DNA of 64,000 nucleotides. Source: Pseudomonas wenzhouensis. GTDB taxonomy: Bacteria; Pseudomonadota; Gammaproteobacteria; Pseudomonadales; Pseudomonadaceae. Made by a program: the position numbers and the translations under genes. Each line of letters begins with the position of its first letter. Position 1 is the stretch's first letter. The notes beneath the pieces were generated by a model. The model had not been told where the DNA came from. It saw nothing but the letters and a program-made list of their open reading frames with translations, and searched no databases. Shown here piece by piece: positions 18,703 through 30,264 of the stretch. Location of the stretch: the NCBI RefSeq assembly GCF_021029445.1, contig NZ_CP072610.1, positions 558,001 through 622,000 of the forward strand, in the 5' to 3' direction.

Positions 18703-19074
18703 TCAGAGCATCAGACGCACGACGCTTTCGCTGGGGTCGCGGGATTGGCCTGCAGCACTGAGCTGCGCCAGGTAGTCGGCCCAGAGTTGATCGTGCCGGG
18801 TGGCCAGTTCGTAGAGGTATTCCCAGGTGAACAGACCGCTGTCATGGCCATCGTCGAAGCACAGCTTCAGTGCATAGTTGCCGGCCGGTTCGATGCGCTC
18901 CAGGCCAACGTTGAGTTTGCCCGTCTGCAGGATGGGTTTGCCATGCCCTTGTACCTCGGCCGAGGGCGAATGTACACGCAGGAACTCGGCGCTGAGCGAA
19001 TAGCTCTGCTCGCCGTAACGCAGCTCCAGAGTCTTCGAGGCCTTGTGCAGTTTGATCGCGCTGGGGATGGGCAT
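18703..19074 (-). CDS. DUF971 (GBBH-like) domain protein
   Basis: A 123-residue protein containing essentially one DUF971 domain: LHKASKTLELRYGEQSYSLSAEFLRVHSPSAEV and the C-terminal FDDGHDSGLFTWEYLYELA. The domain resembles the N-terminal part of gamma-butyrobetaine hydroxylase; stand-alone versions are common and have been linked to iron-sulfur or metal proteins, but no function can be assigned here. AGGAG precedes the start. It sits downstream of hslVU, separated by a REP element. Confidence 0.88.
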   Translation of the reverse strand: MPIPSAIKLHKASKTLELRYGEQSYSLSAEFLRVHSPSAEVQGHGKPILQTGKLNVGLERIEPAGNYALKLCFDDGHDSGLFTWEYLYELATRHDQLWADYLAQLSAAGQSRDPSESVVRLML

Positions 19075-19094
19075 ACTCGGCTCCTGAAAACGAT

Positions 19095-19153
19095 GTAGCC
19101 CGGATGCAATCCGGGACGCGGTGGTGAACGCCCCCGGGTTGCATCCGGGCTAC
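19095..19153. repeat. REP-like palindrome, family A, copy 2
   Basis: Arms of 21 nt (19095-19115 and 19133-19153) start GTAGCCCGGATGCAATCC; the right arm has one mismatch to the left. It fills the gap between the hslU stop and the DUF971 gene. Confidence 0.85.
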
Positions 19154-19157
19154 GGGG

Positions 19158-20498
19158 TTACAGAATATAACGCGACAGGTCTTCGTCCTGCGCCAGCTCG
19201 CCGAGGTGGCCATTGACGTAGGCGGCGTCGATACGGATGGCTTCGCCGTTCTGCTGGCCTGCCAGATCGGAGGCCGTGAAGGAGACTTCCTCCAGCAGGC
19301 GTTCGAGCAGGGTGTGCAGGCGCCGAGCACCGATGTTCTCGGTTTTCTCGTTGACCTGCCAGGCAATCTCGGCAATGCGTTTGATGCCGTCTTCGGCGAA
19401 CTCGATATCCAGCCCTTCGGTTTTCAGCAAGGCGCTGTACTGTTCGGTGAGCGAGGCGTGCGGTTCGCTGAGGATGCGTTCGAAGTCCTGCGGGCTCAGC
19501 GCCTTGAGCTCGACGCGGATCGGCAGGCGACCCTGCAGCTCCGGCACCAGATCACTCGGTTTGCTCAGGTGGAAGGCGCCCGAGGCGATGAACAGGATGT
19601 GGTCGGTCTTGACCATGCCCAGTTTGGTGTTGACCGTGCAGCCCTCGATCAGCGGCAGCAAATCACGTTGCACGCCCTCGCGCGACACATCGGCGCCGCC
19701 GGTGTTGCCGCGCTTGGCCACCTTGTCGATCTCGTCGATGAAGACGATGCCGTGCTGCTCGACGGCCTCCAGAGCGCGGGCCTTGAGTTCTTCCTCGTTG
19801 ACCAGGCGCGCAGCTTCCTCGTCGCGCACCAGCTTCAGCGCATCGGCAACCTTGAGCTTGCGGCTCTTCTTCTTGCCCTGGCCTATGCTGGAGAACAGAT
19901 TTTGCAACTGGCTGGTCATCTCTTCCATGCCCGGCGGGGTCATGATCTCCACGCCCATGGGCGAGTCGGCCACTTCGATGTCGATTTCCTTGTCGTTCAA
20001 CTGACCTTCGCGCAGACGCTTGCGGAACAGCTGGCGGGTGTTGGAATCCTCGCTGCGCACCGGCTCGTCACCGAAGCCCTGGCGCGCAGGCGGCAACAGG
20101 GCGTCGAGGATGCGCTCCTCGGCAGCGTCCTCGGCGCGGTGGCGCACCTTGGTCATCTCCTGCTCGCGCAGCATCTTCACCGCTGCATCGGCCAGGTCAC
20201 GGATGATCGATTCGACGTCGCGGCCAACGTAGCCCACCTCGGTGAACTTGGTCGCTTCGACTTTCAGGAACGGGGCATTGGCCAGCTTGGCCAGGCGGCG
20301 GGCGATCTCGGTCTTGCCGACGCCGGTCGGGCCGATCATCAGGATGTTCTTCGGCGTCACTTCCTGGCGCAGCTCGGCTGGCAGCTGCATGCGCCGCCAG
20401 CGGTTGCGCAGGGCAATGGCCACGGCGCGCTTGGCGTCGTCCTGGCCGATGATGTGGCGGTTGAGTTCGTGGACGATCTCGCGGGGCGTCATGGACAT
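19158..20498 (-). CDS. hslU: HslU ATPase subunit of the HslVU protease
   Basis: 446 residues from ATG 20498 ([23 protein letters not shown]), close to the E. coli length. Walker A is GPTGVGKTE, the pore loop is [11 protein letters not shown], Walker B is [14 protein letters not shown], and the extended I-domain follows the pore loop. It unfolds substrates for HslV. No strong ribosome-binding site is visible, and the upstream region is a transposon-like repeat, so translation may depend on the hslV transcript. The frame happens to stay open upstream to 20708. Confidence 0.97.
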   Translation of the reverse strand: MSMTPREIVHELNRHIIGQDDAKRAVAIALRNRWRRMQLPAELRQEVTPKNILMIGPTGVGKTEIARRLAKLANAPFLKVEATKFTEVGYVGRDVESIIRDLADAAVKMLREQEMTKVRHRAEDAAEERILDALLPPARQGFGDEPVRSEDSNTRQLFRKRLREGQLNDKEIDIEVADSPMGVEIMTPPGMEEMTSQLQNLFSSIGQGKKKSRKLKVADALKLVRDEEAARLVNEEELKARALEAVEQHGIVFIDEIDKVAKRGNTGGADVSREGVQRDLLPLIEGCTVNTKLGMVKTDHILFIASGAFHLSKPSDLVPELQGRLPIRVELKALSPQDFERILSEPHASLTEQYSALLKTEGLDIEFAEDGIKRIAEIAWQVNEKTENIGARRLHTLLERLLEEVSFTASDLAGQQNGEAIRIDAAYVNGHLGELAQDEDLSRYIL

Positions 20499-20549
20499 GG
20501 AATCGGGCTCGCTATCGTATCTATGAAAAAAGTGGACGCTTGGGGGCTC

Positions 20550-20688
20550 TCTAAAAACGTAGGCGAGGCAGTCAGCGCAAGGCGGAAACAGGCGAGGAAC
20601 GGTCGGAGTCGCGGTCGACTTTACTGTTGTAAATGAGCATTCTGAGCCTGTTTTCAACGCGGCGATGACAACGCAAGTAGTTTTTAGA
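20550..20688. mobile_element. 139-bp MITE-like element between hslV and hslU
   Basis: Its ends are perfect 9-nt terminal inverted repeats, TCTAAAAAC (20550-20558) and GTTTTTAGA (20680-20688). The interior has no credible gene. It lies inside what is normally a tight hslV-hslU operon, about 50 nt before the hslU start. Similar non-coding elements are known from Pseudomonas genomes to my memory, but the family name is not certain. No clear target-site duplication was identified. Confidence 0.65.
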
Positions 20689-20694
20689 TAGGCC

Positions 20695-21225
20695 TCACTC
20701 GGCGGCATCCAGTTCCTCGATGGTCTGATGATGATTGGTGAACACGCAGATGTCGCCGGCGATGCCGAGTGCAGTCTGCGCTATCTCGAGGGCGGACAGG
20801 TCAGTCTTCATCAGCAGGGCGCGCGCGGCGGCCTGGGCGAAGTTGCCGCCGGAACCCATGGCGATCAGGCCTTCTTCGGGTTCGACGACGTCGCCGTTGC
20901 CGGTGATGATCAGCGAGGCATCCTTGTTGGCTACGGCCAGCATGGCTTCCAGGCGGCTCAGACTGCGGTCGGTACGCCAATCCTTGGCCAGCTCGACGGC
21001 GGCACGCACCAGATGGCCCTGGTGTTTTTCCAGCTGGCCTTCGAAGCGCTCGAACAGGGTAAAGGCATCGGCGGTGGCACCGGCGAAGCCGGCCAGCACT
21101 TGGCCGTGATAAAGGCGGCGCACCTTCTTGGCGTTGCCCTTCATGACGGTGTTGCCGAGGGAAACCTGGCCGTCGCCAGCCATCACGACCTTGCCGTGGC
21201 GGCGCACTGAAACGATGGTGGTCAA
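20695..21225 (-). CDS. hslV: HslV peptidase subunit of the HslVU protease
   Basis: 176 residues. After Met removal the mature N-terminus is Thr (MTTIVSVRR), the catalytic Thr1 of this proteasome-like peptidase; [26 protein letters not shown] follows. The length and motifs are standard. It forms the proteolytic core with HslU. Its last bases contain an ATG (20708) in the hslU frame. Confidence 0.98.
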   Translation of the reverse strand: MTTIVSVRRHGKVVMAGDGQVSLGNTVMKGNAKKVRRLYHGQVLAGFAGATADAFTLFERFEGQLEKHQGHLVRAAVELAKDWRTDRSLSRLEAMLAVANKDASLIITGNGDVVEPEEGLIAMGSGGNFAQAAARALLMKTDLSALEIAQTALGIAGDICVFTNHHQTIEELDAAE

Positions 21226-21321
21226 GGGGGAATCTCCACGCTGCGGGGCGAACTTGCCCGGATGGAAACTCAGATGGGGTGCCCGCCGCGGCTTTTCAAC
21301 CGGCGGCGGATCAAACGGCGA

Positions 21322-21996
21322 TCAGCGGACCTGACGCTGCTGTAACAGCAGGTTGCTGAAGCCGCCGGCTGCCAGGGTCTTCTGCGCGCTGGCCAGTTGC
21401 TCGCGACTGGCGAAGGGGCCGACCAGGACGCGGTGCCAGGTCTCCTCGCGCACCTTGCCGGTTTCCACCCGTACGTTCTGGCCGAGCAGGATGATCTGCG
21501 CGCGCAGGCCGTCGGCGTCGTCGCGTTTGCGGAACGAACCGGCCTGCAGGAAGAACTGCGTGGTGACCGGCGCGCTGGCCAGCACGGGCGGCGCGGGCGG
21601 CGGCACCTGGCCGTTGAGCGCAGCTTCGGCGCGGGCGGTGTCGATCTTCGCGGCTTCTTCCGGGGTGACCGGTTTTTGCTCAGGCACGGGCGGCGGCGTT
21701 TCTTCCAGGGCCTGTGGCAGGATCACTTCGGATTCCGGCAGCAGGGTGTAGAAGTCGTACTTGGGCCTGGCCGGCTCGGGTTGCGTCGGCTTCGGCTCGG
21801 GCTTGCTGCTGCGCACCTGCTCGCTCTTGTCGCGTTTGATCTCGTCACGGCCCGGTTCGAGGCTGAACAGGAACATGAAGAAACCGCCGACCACCAGGCC
21901 GCAGGCCAGCCAGATCCAGCCCGGTACGGGTTTCTTCGCCGGAGCCTGATAGCGACTGGCGCCGCGTTTCGGCGCCGGCTTCTTGCGCGCGGCCAT
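21322..21996 (-). CDS. SPOR-domain membrane protein (FtsN-like)
   Basis: 224 residues. The basic N-terminus (MAARKKPAPKRGASRYQAPAKK) precedes one transmembrane helix (~27-45, WIWLACGLVVGGFFMFLF). A Pro-rich periplasmic linker follows, and a SPOR domain (~145-222) begins at TTQFFLQAGSF and contains VRVETGKVREETWHRVLVGPF. SPOR domains bind denuded peptidoglycan at septa. The layout and its place between argS and hslV match the gene often annotated ftsN, but essential FtsN motifs cannot be confirmed here. It begins directly after the argS stop. Confidence 0.9.
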   Translation of the reverse strand: MAARKKPAPKRGASRYQAPAKKPVPGWIWLACGLVVGGFFMFLFSLEPGRDEIKRDKSEQVRSSKPEPKPTQPEPARPKYDFYTLLPESEVILPQALEETPPPVPEQKPVTPEEAAKIDTARAEAALNGQVPPPAPPVLASAPVTTQFFLQAGSFRKRDDADGLRAQIILLGQNVRVETGKVREETWHRVLVGPFASREQLASAQKTLAAGGFSNLLLQQRQVR

Positions 21997-23736
21997 TTAC
22001 ATGCGCTCCAGGGTTTCCAGGCCGAGCAGCTCCAAGCCCTGCTTGAGGGTACGGCCGGTCAGGGCGGTCAGGCGCAGGCGGCTGTTGCGCGTGGCTTCAT
22101 CCTCGGCAGCGAGGATCGGGCAGTTCTCGTAGAAGCTGGAGAACAGCCCGGCGAGGTCGTACAGGTAGGCGCACAGGATATGTGGCGTGCCCTTGTCGGC
22201 GACGTTGCCCAGCAGCTCGTTGAACTGTGCCAGCTTGGCGGCCAGGGCTTGCTCCTGCTCGGCAGCCAGGGTGATTTGTCCGCCGATTTCGTCCACGGCC
22301 TTGCCCAGTTTACGGAACACGCCGGCGACGCGGGTGTAGGCGTACAGCAGGTAGGGGGCGGTGTTGCCTTCGAAGCTGAGCATCAGGTCGAAGTTGAAGC
22401 TGTAGTCGCTGGTGCGGTGCTTGGACAGGTCAGCGTATTTCACCGAAGCGATGCCGACTACACGGGCGATCTGACGCAGCTCGTCTTCGCCGAGGTCCGG
22501 GTTCTTGCTCTTGACCAGCTCGTAGGCCCGTTGCTCGGCTTCGTCGAGCAGTTGCACCAGTTTCACCGTGCCGCCGTCGCGGGTCTTGAACGGACGGCCG
22601 TCCGGGCCGTTCATGGTGCCGAAGCCCATGTGTTCCATGTCCATGCTGGCCGGGACGAAGCCGGCCAGGCGCGCGCAGGCGAAGACCATCTGGAAGTGCA
22701 GCGCCTGACGCTGGTCGACGAAGTACAGCACGCGGTCGGCCTTGAGCGTGCCGGCGCGGTAGCGGGTGGCGGCCAGGTCGGTGGTGGCGTACAGATAGCC
22801 GCCGCCCGCCTTCTGCACGATCAGCGGCAGCGGGTTGCCTTCGGCGTTCTTGAACTCGTCCATGAACACGCACTGGGCGCCGTTGTCTTCGGTCAGCAGA
22901 CCCTTGGCGGCGAGATCGGCAACGACCTGCGGCAGGTCGTCGTTATAGGCGCTTTCGCCTTTGACGTCGGCCATGCTCAGCTTGACGCCGAGGCGGTCAT
23001 ACAGCGCCTGGCAGTGCGACAGGGAGATGTCGTTGAAGCGATGCCACAGGCGCAGGCACTCGGCGTCACCGGCCTGCAGCTCGACCACCAGTTGGCGCGC
23101 GCGGTCGGCGAACTCAGGGGATTCGTCGAAGCGCTTCTTGGCGGCGCGGTAGAAGCCTTCCAGGTCGGCCAGCTCGCTTTCGGCGGCGGCCGGGTTTTCC
23201 TGCATATAAGCCAGCAGCATGCCGAACTGGGTGCCCCAGTCGCCGACGTGGTTCTGGCGGATCACCGTGTCGCCGAGAAACTCCAGCACGCGCGCCACGC
23301 CGTCGCCGATGATGGTCGAGCGCAGGTGGCCGACGTGCATTTCCTTGGCCAGGTTGGGGGCGGACAGGTCGACCACCACACGCTGCGCCGGGCCGTTCTT
23401 GCGCACGCCGAGCGTGGCGTCAGCCAGCGCGGCTTCCAGGCGCTGGGCCAGGGCATCGCTGTTCTGGAAAAAGTTGAGAAAGCCGGGGCCGGCGATTTCC
23501 ACCTTGGTGATCTGCGCGTCGGTCGGCAGGGCGGCGATGAGTTTCTCGGCCAGGTCGCGCGGCTTCATGCCAGCCGGCTTGGCCAGCATCATGGCGATGT
23601 TGCTGGCGAAGTCGCCGTGGCTCTTGTCCCTGGTGTTCTCCACCTGGATGGCCGGCGTCAGGCCCGCAGGCAACACGCCTTCGGCGGTCAGGCGGTCGAG
23701 GGCTTGCTGGATCAGGTGGCGAATGCTGTCTTTCAT
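21997..23736 (-). CDS. argS: Arginyl-tRNA synthetase
   Basis: 579 residues from ATG 23736 ([11 protein letters not shown]). It has the class I HIGH-type motif in [19 protein letters not shown]. The KMSKS loop is degenerate, as is usual for ArgRS ([19 protein letters not shown]). An N-terminal Add1 domain and the C-terminal DALR anticodon domain ([10 protein letters not shown]... to [10 protein letters not shown]) are present. The SPOR gene begins right at its stop codon. A TATAAT box lies 43 nt before the start. Confidence 0.98.
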   Translation of the reverse strand: MKDSIRHLIQQALDRLTAEGVLPAGLTPAIQVENTRDKSHGDFASNIAMMLAKPAGMKPRDLAEKLIAALPTDAQITKVEIAGPGFLNFFQNSDALAQRLEAALADATLGVRKNGPAQRVVVDLSAPNLAKEMHVGHLRSTIIGDGVARVLEFLGDTVIRQNHVGDWGTQFGMLLAYMQENPAAAESELADLEGFYRAAKKRFDESPEFADRARQLVVELQAGDAECLRLWHRFNDISLSHCQALYDRLGVKLSMADVKGESAYNDDLPQVVADLAAKGLLTEDNGAQCVFMDEFKNAEGNPLPLIVQKAGGGYLYATTDLAATRYRAGTLKADRVLYFVDQRQALHFQMVFACARLAGFVPASMDMEHMGFGTMNGPDGRPFKTRDGGTVKLVQLLDEAEQRAYELVKSKNPDLGEDELRQIARVVGIASVKYADLSKHRTSDYSFNFDLMLSFEGNTAPYLLYAYTRVAGVFRKLGKAVDEIGGQITLAAEQEQALAAKLAQFNELLGNVADKGTPHILCAYLYDLAGLFSSFYENCPILAAEDEATRNSRLRLTALTGRTLKQGLELLGLETLERM

Positions 23737-23778
23737 GTTCGGCTCGGGTTGCCTTGGGGCTTTGGTCGAAAACTGCGC

Positions 23779-23784
23779 ATTATA
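23779..23784 (-). promoter_or_regulatory. Probable -10 box of argS
   Basis: TATAAT reads on the minus strand 43 nt before the argS ATG. No good -35 is visible at 16-18 nt; the upstream side is made of AGCGGCAAG repeats (23789-23820). Confidence 0.4.
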
Positions 23785-23850
23785 AGAGCAGCGGCAAGCG
23801 GCAAGCCACAAGCGGCAAGGAAAAGCGTGCCGCGTTTCCGTGGGGAGTGG

Positions 23851-23925
23851 GTAGGGTGGGCTTCAGCCCACCGAGGCTGGCCGCTGTTGGTGGGCTGAAG
23901 CGGGACGCCGTCCGGCCCACCCTAC
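23851..23925. repeat. REP-like palindrome, family B
   Basis: Outer arms GTAGGGTGGGC (23851-23861) and GCCCACCCTAC (23915-23925) enclose inner arms TTCAGCCCACC / GGTGGGCTGAA, giving a nested hairpin. It lies between priA and argS in the minus-strand gene run. Confidence 0.75.
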
Positions 23926-23950
23926 GGATTAGAGGCTGGCAGCGTGCCGC

Positions 23951-26170
<2,220 letters not shown>

Positions 26171-26231
26171 GCCAGAAACTCCACGAACAGGCGGGCGATG
26201 TTACCACGCGACGACCGGCACCTTGCGCGGC

Positions 26232-26259
26232 TTGCATCGACTTGCGCGTCTGGTAAGAT
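26232..26259 (+). promoter_or_regulatory. Candidate sigma-70 promoter of rpmE
   Basis: TTGCAT, a 16-nt spacer and TAAGAT lie about 70 nt upstream of the rpmE ATG, in the gap shared with divergent priA. Confidence 0.45.
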
Positions 26260-26328
26260 GCGCGGCCTATTTCTGTGCGGTGCCTGACATTGGTCCGGTG
26301 GCGGCACGACTACCTTGAGGAAAGCACG

Positions 26329-26541
26329 ATGAAAGCCGATATCCATCCGAACTACGTCGAAATCGACGCTACCTGCTCCTGCGGTAACGTGATCAAGACC
26401 CGCTCCACCCTGGGCAAGAACCTGAGCCTCGACGTTTGCTCCGAGTGCCATCCGTTCTACACCGGCAAGCAGAAAGTGCTGGACACCGGCGGCCGTATCG
26501 ATCGCTTCAAGCAGCGTTTCGGCGTATTCGGCGCCAAGTAA
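26329..26541 (+). CDS. rpmE: Ribosomal protein bL31 (zinc-binding form)
   Basis: 70 residues from ATG 26329, with TGAGGAAAG upstream. It keeps the four zinc cysteines Cys16, Cys18, Cys37 and Cys40 (CSC ... [13 protein letters not shown]), so it is the zinc-containing type rather than the zinc-independent paralogue. It is divergent from priA. Its terminator lies in the next gene. Confidence 0.98.
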   Translation: MKADIHPNYVEIDATCSCGNVIKTRSTLGKNLSLDVCSECHPFYTGKQKVLDTGGRIDRFKQRFGVFGAK

Positions 26542-26567
26542 GCGACCGAAGCATTACGGAGCGTGCC

Positions 26568-27368
26568 ATGCACCTGTCCGTGATAGTGAAAAAGGCGTCC
26601 CTGGTGGGCGCCTTTTTCGTTTCTCTGCTATGCGTCGACCTGGCCCAGGCCTTCTGCCCCCTGCCTGCCAATCTTGCTCAGGTCGCCGTGCGCCAGGTCG
26701 TCGATGGCGATACGGTGCGCCTGGCCGATGGGCGCAGCATTCGTCTGATTGGCATCAACGCGCCCGAGCTTGGGCGCAAGGGGCGTAGTGATGAACCCTA
26801 TGCGTTGCAGGCCAAGCGCCGCCTGCAGGCGTTGATCGATGCCAGCGATGGACGTGTCGGCCTGCTCTACGGTGAACCGCGCAAGGATCGTTACGGACGT
26901 ACCCTGGGTCATCTTTACGACCGCCAGGGGCGCAATCTCGAGGCGCAGCTACTGAGCGAAGGCCTTGGCTTCATGGTCGCGGTGGCACCTAACACTACGC
27001 TGGTGACCTGTCAGGCGCAGGCCGAGCGTCAGGCGCGCAGCAAGCGGCTTGGCGTGTGGCGTAGCGAGCAGGTGAAGGCGGCTGGCCAGTTACGTGGTGG
27101 AGGCTTCGCCTTGCTCGGCGGGCGGGTCACCAGTGTGCAGCGCAACCGAGGCGGCCTCTGGATCGACCTCGACGGTGGTCGGGTATTGCGCGTGGCGCCG
27201 GAACTGCTGGGTGAGTTCGACGTGCGTGCCTTGGAGAAACTCAAGGGGAGACAGGTTGAAGCGCGTGGCTGGGTCATTGATCGTCAGTCGCGTGGTAGCT
27301 TGAGCCGTGGGCAGGCGCGCTGGATGCTGCCGCTGACTCATTCGGCGATGCTGGAGGTGTTGCCATGA
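26568..27368 (+). CDS. Secreted thermonuclease-like nuclease
   Basis: 266 residues if ATG 26568 is used. A signal peptide runs to about LAQAFC. An SNase/TNase domain follows with VVDGDTVRLADGRSIRLIGINAPELG and KDRYGRTLGHLY, containing the Asp, Arg and Glu residues of staphylococcal nuclease-type active sites. A beta-rich C-terminal part (GGRVTSVQRNRGGLWIDL) may be an OB-like extension. GTG codons at 26580 and 26586 are plausible alternative starts. Overlaps the metalloprotease gene by 4 nt. Confidence 0.88.
   Translation: MHLSVIVKKASLVGAFFVSLLCVDLAQAFCPLPANLAQVAVRQVVDGDTVRLADGRSIRLIGINAPELGRKGRSDEPYALQAKRRLQALIDASDGRVGLLYGEPRKDRYGRTLGHLYDRQGRNLEAQLLSEGLGFMVAVAPNTTLVTCQAQAERQARSKRLGVWRSEQVKAAGQLRGGGFALLGGRVTSVQRNRGGLWIDLDGGRVLRVAPELLGEFDVRALEKLKGRQVEARGWVIDRQSRGSLSRGQARWMLPLTHSAMLEVLP
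26589..26617 (+). terminator. rpmE terminator embedded in the nuclease signal sequence
   Basis: AAAAAGGCG-T-CCC / GGG-CGCCTTTTT forms a strong stem with one bulged base and a TGGT loop, ending in a T5 run. It lies 48 nt after the rpmE stop but inside the first codons of the nuclease gene. Confidence 0.75.
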
Positions 27369-28801
27369 TGCGTGCGTTGACGCTGTGTCTGCTCTGCGGC
27401 TGGCTGGCGGGTTGTGCGGTCAATCCTGCAACGGGGCGCAACGATTTCGTGATGATGAGCGAGCGTCAGGAGCTGGATCTCGGCGCGCGCTACAACCAGG
27501 AAATCCTCAAGCAGTATCCGCGCTATGAAGATGCCAAGTTGCAGGCTTATATCCAGCGCGTCGGCGAGCGGGTGGCACGCAGCAGCCATCGCAGTCAGCT
27601 CAAGTACGTCTTCACCCTGGTCGACAGTCCGGACGTCAATGCCTTTGCGTTACCGGGCGGCTACATCTATATCCATCGCGGGCTGCTGGCCTACCTCAAC
27701 TCCGAGGCGGAGTTGGCTGCCGTGCTGGGGCATGAGGTCGGTCATGTGACAGCCCGGCATAGCGTGCGCCAGCAAAGCCAGTCCACGGCCTGGGGATTAC
27801 TCGGCCAGGCTGCGGCCATCGGTACCGGTGTCGGTGCGCTGGGCGACCTGACCAGTGTCATGGGCAGCGCGTTCGTGCGCGGCTATGGGCGCGACATGGA
27901 GCTGGAGGCTGATGGCCTGGGCGCGCAATATCTGGCGCGCAGTGGCTATGACCCGCAGGCGATGATTGAAGTGGTCAAGGTGCTCAAGAGTCAGGAAGAC
28001 TTCGCTCGCGAGCAGGCTGCCAGGCGCGGAGAGGCGCCGGCAGCAGGCGGCTATCACGGCCTGTTCGACACCCATCCGGACAATGATCGACGCCTGCAGG
28101 AAGTGATCGGCCCGGCGCGTGCGTTGGCCGGCGGCAATCAGGAAGTGGGGCGCGAGCGTTTCCTGCAGATGCTCGATGGTCTGGTGTTCGGCGATTCGGC
28201 GGCCAGCGGCATTCGTCGTGGGCGCCATTTCTACCACGGCGAGCTGGACTTCGCCCTGAGCTACCCGCAAGGCTGGCAACTGGTCAATCGCCCGGATGTA
28301 CTGATCGGCCATAGCCCCGATGAGCAAGCCTTTATCGCCATGACCCTGGAGGCAGCGGACAAGCGTCTGTCGCCTGCCGAATATCTGCGCCAGCGCGTCG
28401 GCAACCAGCGTCTGGTGGCTGGTGAGGAGCTGCGCTTAGGTGCGTTACAGGGCTATACGGCGGTGTTGCAGGGGCCGTCGGCGCGTCGCGTGGCGGTGAT
28501 CTATCGCGGCGACAACGCTTACCTGTTCGTGGCGGCAGTGAAAGGGCGTGCCTCGCTGGAAACCGAGGATCAGCGTTTTCTCGAGGTTATCCGCAGTTAC
28601 CGGCCGCTGAAGGCAGCCGAGCGCAAGTTGGCCGAGCCGCTGCGTCTGCATCTGGTGCGGGTCAAGGCGGGTCAGGGCATGACTGGTCTGGCCAGTGGCG
28701 CGCCGTTGGCGGCTGATGGCGAGGCACAGTTGAGGCTGCTCAATGGGCTGTATCCGCGTGGCGAGCCGCGTCCGGGGCAGTGGTTGAAAACGCTGCGCTA
28801 G
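27365..28801 (+). CDS. M48-family periplasmic metalloprotease lipoprotein
   Basis: 478 residues. The signal ends in lipobox LAGC (Cys18). The zinc motif is H123-EVGH-127, with a likely third ligand in RDMELEADGLGAQYL. The C-terminal half (after ~260) is a separate domain, FYHGELDFALSYPQGWQLVN..., with a LysM-like end HLVRVKAGQGMTGLASG. Such BepA/LoiP-like proteases act in outer-membrane quality control. The start overlaps the nuclease stop (ATGA), so both are secreted products of one transcript. Confidence 0.93.
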   Translation: MMRALTLCLLCGWLAGCAVNPATGRNDFVMMSERQELDLGARYNQEILKQYPRYEDAKLQAYIQRVGERVARSSHRSQLKYVFTLVDSPDVNAFALPGGYIYIHRGLLAYLNSEAELAAVLGHEVGHVTARHSVRQQSQSTAWGLLGQAAAIGTGVGALGDLTSVMGSAFVRGYGRDMELEADGLGAQYLARSGYDPQAMIEVVKVLKSQEDFAREQAARRGEAPAAGGYHGLFDTHPDNDRRLQEVIGPARALAGGNQEVGRERFLQMLDGLVFGDSAASGIRRGRHFYHGELDFALSYPQGWQLVNRPDVLIGHSPDEQAFIAMTLEAADKRLSPAEYLRQRVGNQRLVAGEELRLGALQGYTAVLQGPSARRVAVIYRGDNAYLFVAAVKGRASLETEDQRFLEVIRSYRPLKAAERKLAEPLRLHLVRVKAGQGMTGLASGAPLAADGEAQLRLLNGLYPRGEPRPGQWLKTLR

Positions 28802-28830
28802 CACGGCGCTTCAATCGCGACCGAACGGTC

Positions 28831-28859
28831 TTGGCAGGTGTATACAACTTGCGTATCCT
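28831..28859 (+). promoter_or_regulatory. Candidate sigma-70 promoter of malic enzyme gene
   Basis: TTGGCA, a 17-nt spacer and TATCCT end about 45 nt before the malic enzyme ATG. Confidence 0.45.
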
Positions 28860-28903
28860 CGGCCGCTGCCCGTTCAACAGCCAAAAAAAGCGGAAATGCC
28901 ACT

Positions 28904-30172
28904 ATGTCAGATCTAAAAACTGCCGCTCTCGAATATCATGCCCAGCCCCGTCCCGGTAAGCTGAGTGTCGAGTTGACCAAAGCCACTGCCACTGCCCGCG
29001 ACCTGTCGCTGGCCTACAGCCCGGGTGTCGCTGAGCCAGTGCGCGAAATTGCCCGTGACCCTGAGCTGGCCTACCGTTACACCGGTAAAGGCAACCTGGT
29101 CGCCGTAATTTCCGACGGTACTGCCATTCTCGGTCTGGGTGACCTCGGCCCGCTGGCTTCCAAGCCAGTCATGGAAGGTAAAGGCGTACTGTTCAAGCGC
29201 TTCGCCGGTATCGACGTGTTCGATATCGAAGTGGATGCCGAGAGCCCGCAGGCCTTCATCGACACCGTCAAGCGTATCTCCATCACCTTCGGCGGCATCA
29301 ACCTGGAAGATATCAAGGCCCCCGAGTGCTTCGAGATCGAGCGTGCGCTGATCGAGCAGTGTGACATTCCGGTATTCCACGATGATCAGCACGGTACTGC
29401 GATCGTGACCGCTGCTGGCATGCTCAACGCCCTGGAAATCGCAGGCAAAACGCTCGAAGAAGCGAAGATCGTCTGCCTGGGCGCCGGTGCGGCTGCCATC
29501 TCCTGCATGAAGCTGCTGGTTAGCATGGGTGCCAAGGTCGAGAATATCTTCATGGTCGACCGCAAGGGCGTGATTCATGCCGGTCGCGATGACCTGAACC
29601 AGTACAAGGCCGTTTTCGCTTCCGAGACGGATCGTCGTACCCTGTCTGATGCGCTCGATGGCGCGGACGTCTTCGTCGGCCTGTCCGGTGCCAATCTGCT
29701 GAGCCCGGAAGACCTCAAGCGCATGGCGGCCAACCCGATCGTCTTCGCCTGCTCCAACCCGGATCCGGAAATCAGCCCAGAGCTGGCACACAAGACGCGC
29801 AACGACGTGATCATGGCCACCGGTCGTTCCGACTACCCGAACCAGGTCAACAACGTACTCGGCTTCCCCTTCATCTTCCGTGGCGCTCTGGATGTGCGGG
29901 CGACCCGCATCAACGAAGAAATGAAGATCGCCGCTGCCCTGGCCCTGCGTGATCTGGCCAAGCTGCCGGTGCCGCAGGATGTCTGCGACGCGTACGGCGG
30001 CATCAAGCTGGAGTTCGGTCGCGAGTACATCATTCCGAAACCGATGGATCAGCGCCTGATCACCGTGGTCTGCGACGCCGTGGCCAAGGCAGCCATCGAA
30101 TCCGGTGTGGCGACCCTGCCGTATCCGAAGCACTATCCGCTGAAATCGGTGGATGAAGTGTTCAACGGCTGA
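28904..30172 (+). CDS. maeB: NAD(P)-dependent malic enzyme (short form)
   Basis: 422 residues from ATG 28904 (MSDLKTAALEYHAQPRPGK). Motifs include SLAYSPGVAEPVREIA, FDIEVDAESPQAFIDTVKRI and the nucleotide-binding CLGAGAAAISCMKLL. It lacks the phosphotransacetylase-like domain that makes enteric MaeB about 760 residues, so the symbol is tentative. It oxidatively decarboxylates malate to pyruvate. A bidirectional terminator follows. Confidence 0.94.
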   Translation: MSDLKTAALEYHAQPRPGKLSVELTKATATARDLSLAYSPGVAEPVREIARDPELAYRYTGKGNLVAVISDGTAILGLGDLGPLASKPVMEGKGVLFKRFAGIDVFDIEVDAESPQAFIDTVKRISITFGGINLEDIKAPECFEIERALIEQCDIPVFHDDQHGTAIVTAAGMLNALEIAGKTLEEAKIVCLGAGAAAISCMKLLVSMGAKVENIFMVDRKGVIHAGRDDLNQYKAVFASETDRRTLSDALDGADVFVGLSGANLLSPEDLKRMAANPIVFACSNPDPEISPELAHKTRNDVIMATGRSDYPNQVNNVLGFPFIFRGALDVRATRINEEMKIAAALALRDLAKLPVPQDVCDAYGGIKLEFGREYIIPKPMDQRLITVVCDAVAKAAIESGVATLPYPKHYPLKSVDEVFNG

Positions 30173-30183
30173 TCAGCCGAGCC

Positions 30184-30214
30184 ATAAAAAAACCCGCTTC
30201 GGCGGGTTTTTTTA
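30184..30214. terminator. Bidirectional terminator between malic enzyme gene and ponA
   Basis: AACCCGCTTCGGCGGGTT with an A-run on the left and a T7 run on the right; it can serve both convergent genes. Confidence 0.88.
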
Positions 30215-30264
30215 TGGTTATTGATTCGGCTCCAGGCGACCGTTGCAGACGCCCGAGCCTTGCC

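Noticed and set aside
20498..20708. A longer HslU starting at 20708
   Set aside because: The extra residues are encoded by the MITE-like element and have no counterpart in HslU proteins; the 20498 start gives the normal N-terminus.
21397..23898. An 833-codon open frame antisense to argS and the SPOR gene
   Set aside because: Spans two sure genes antisense and an intergenic repeat; composition is typical of bias-generated frames.
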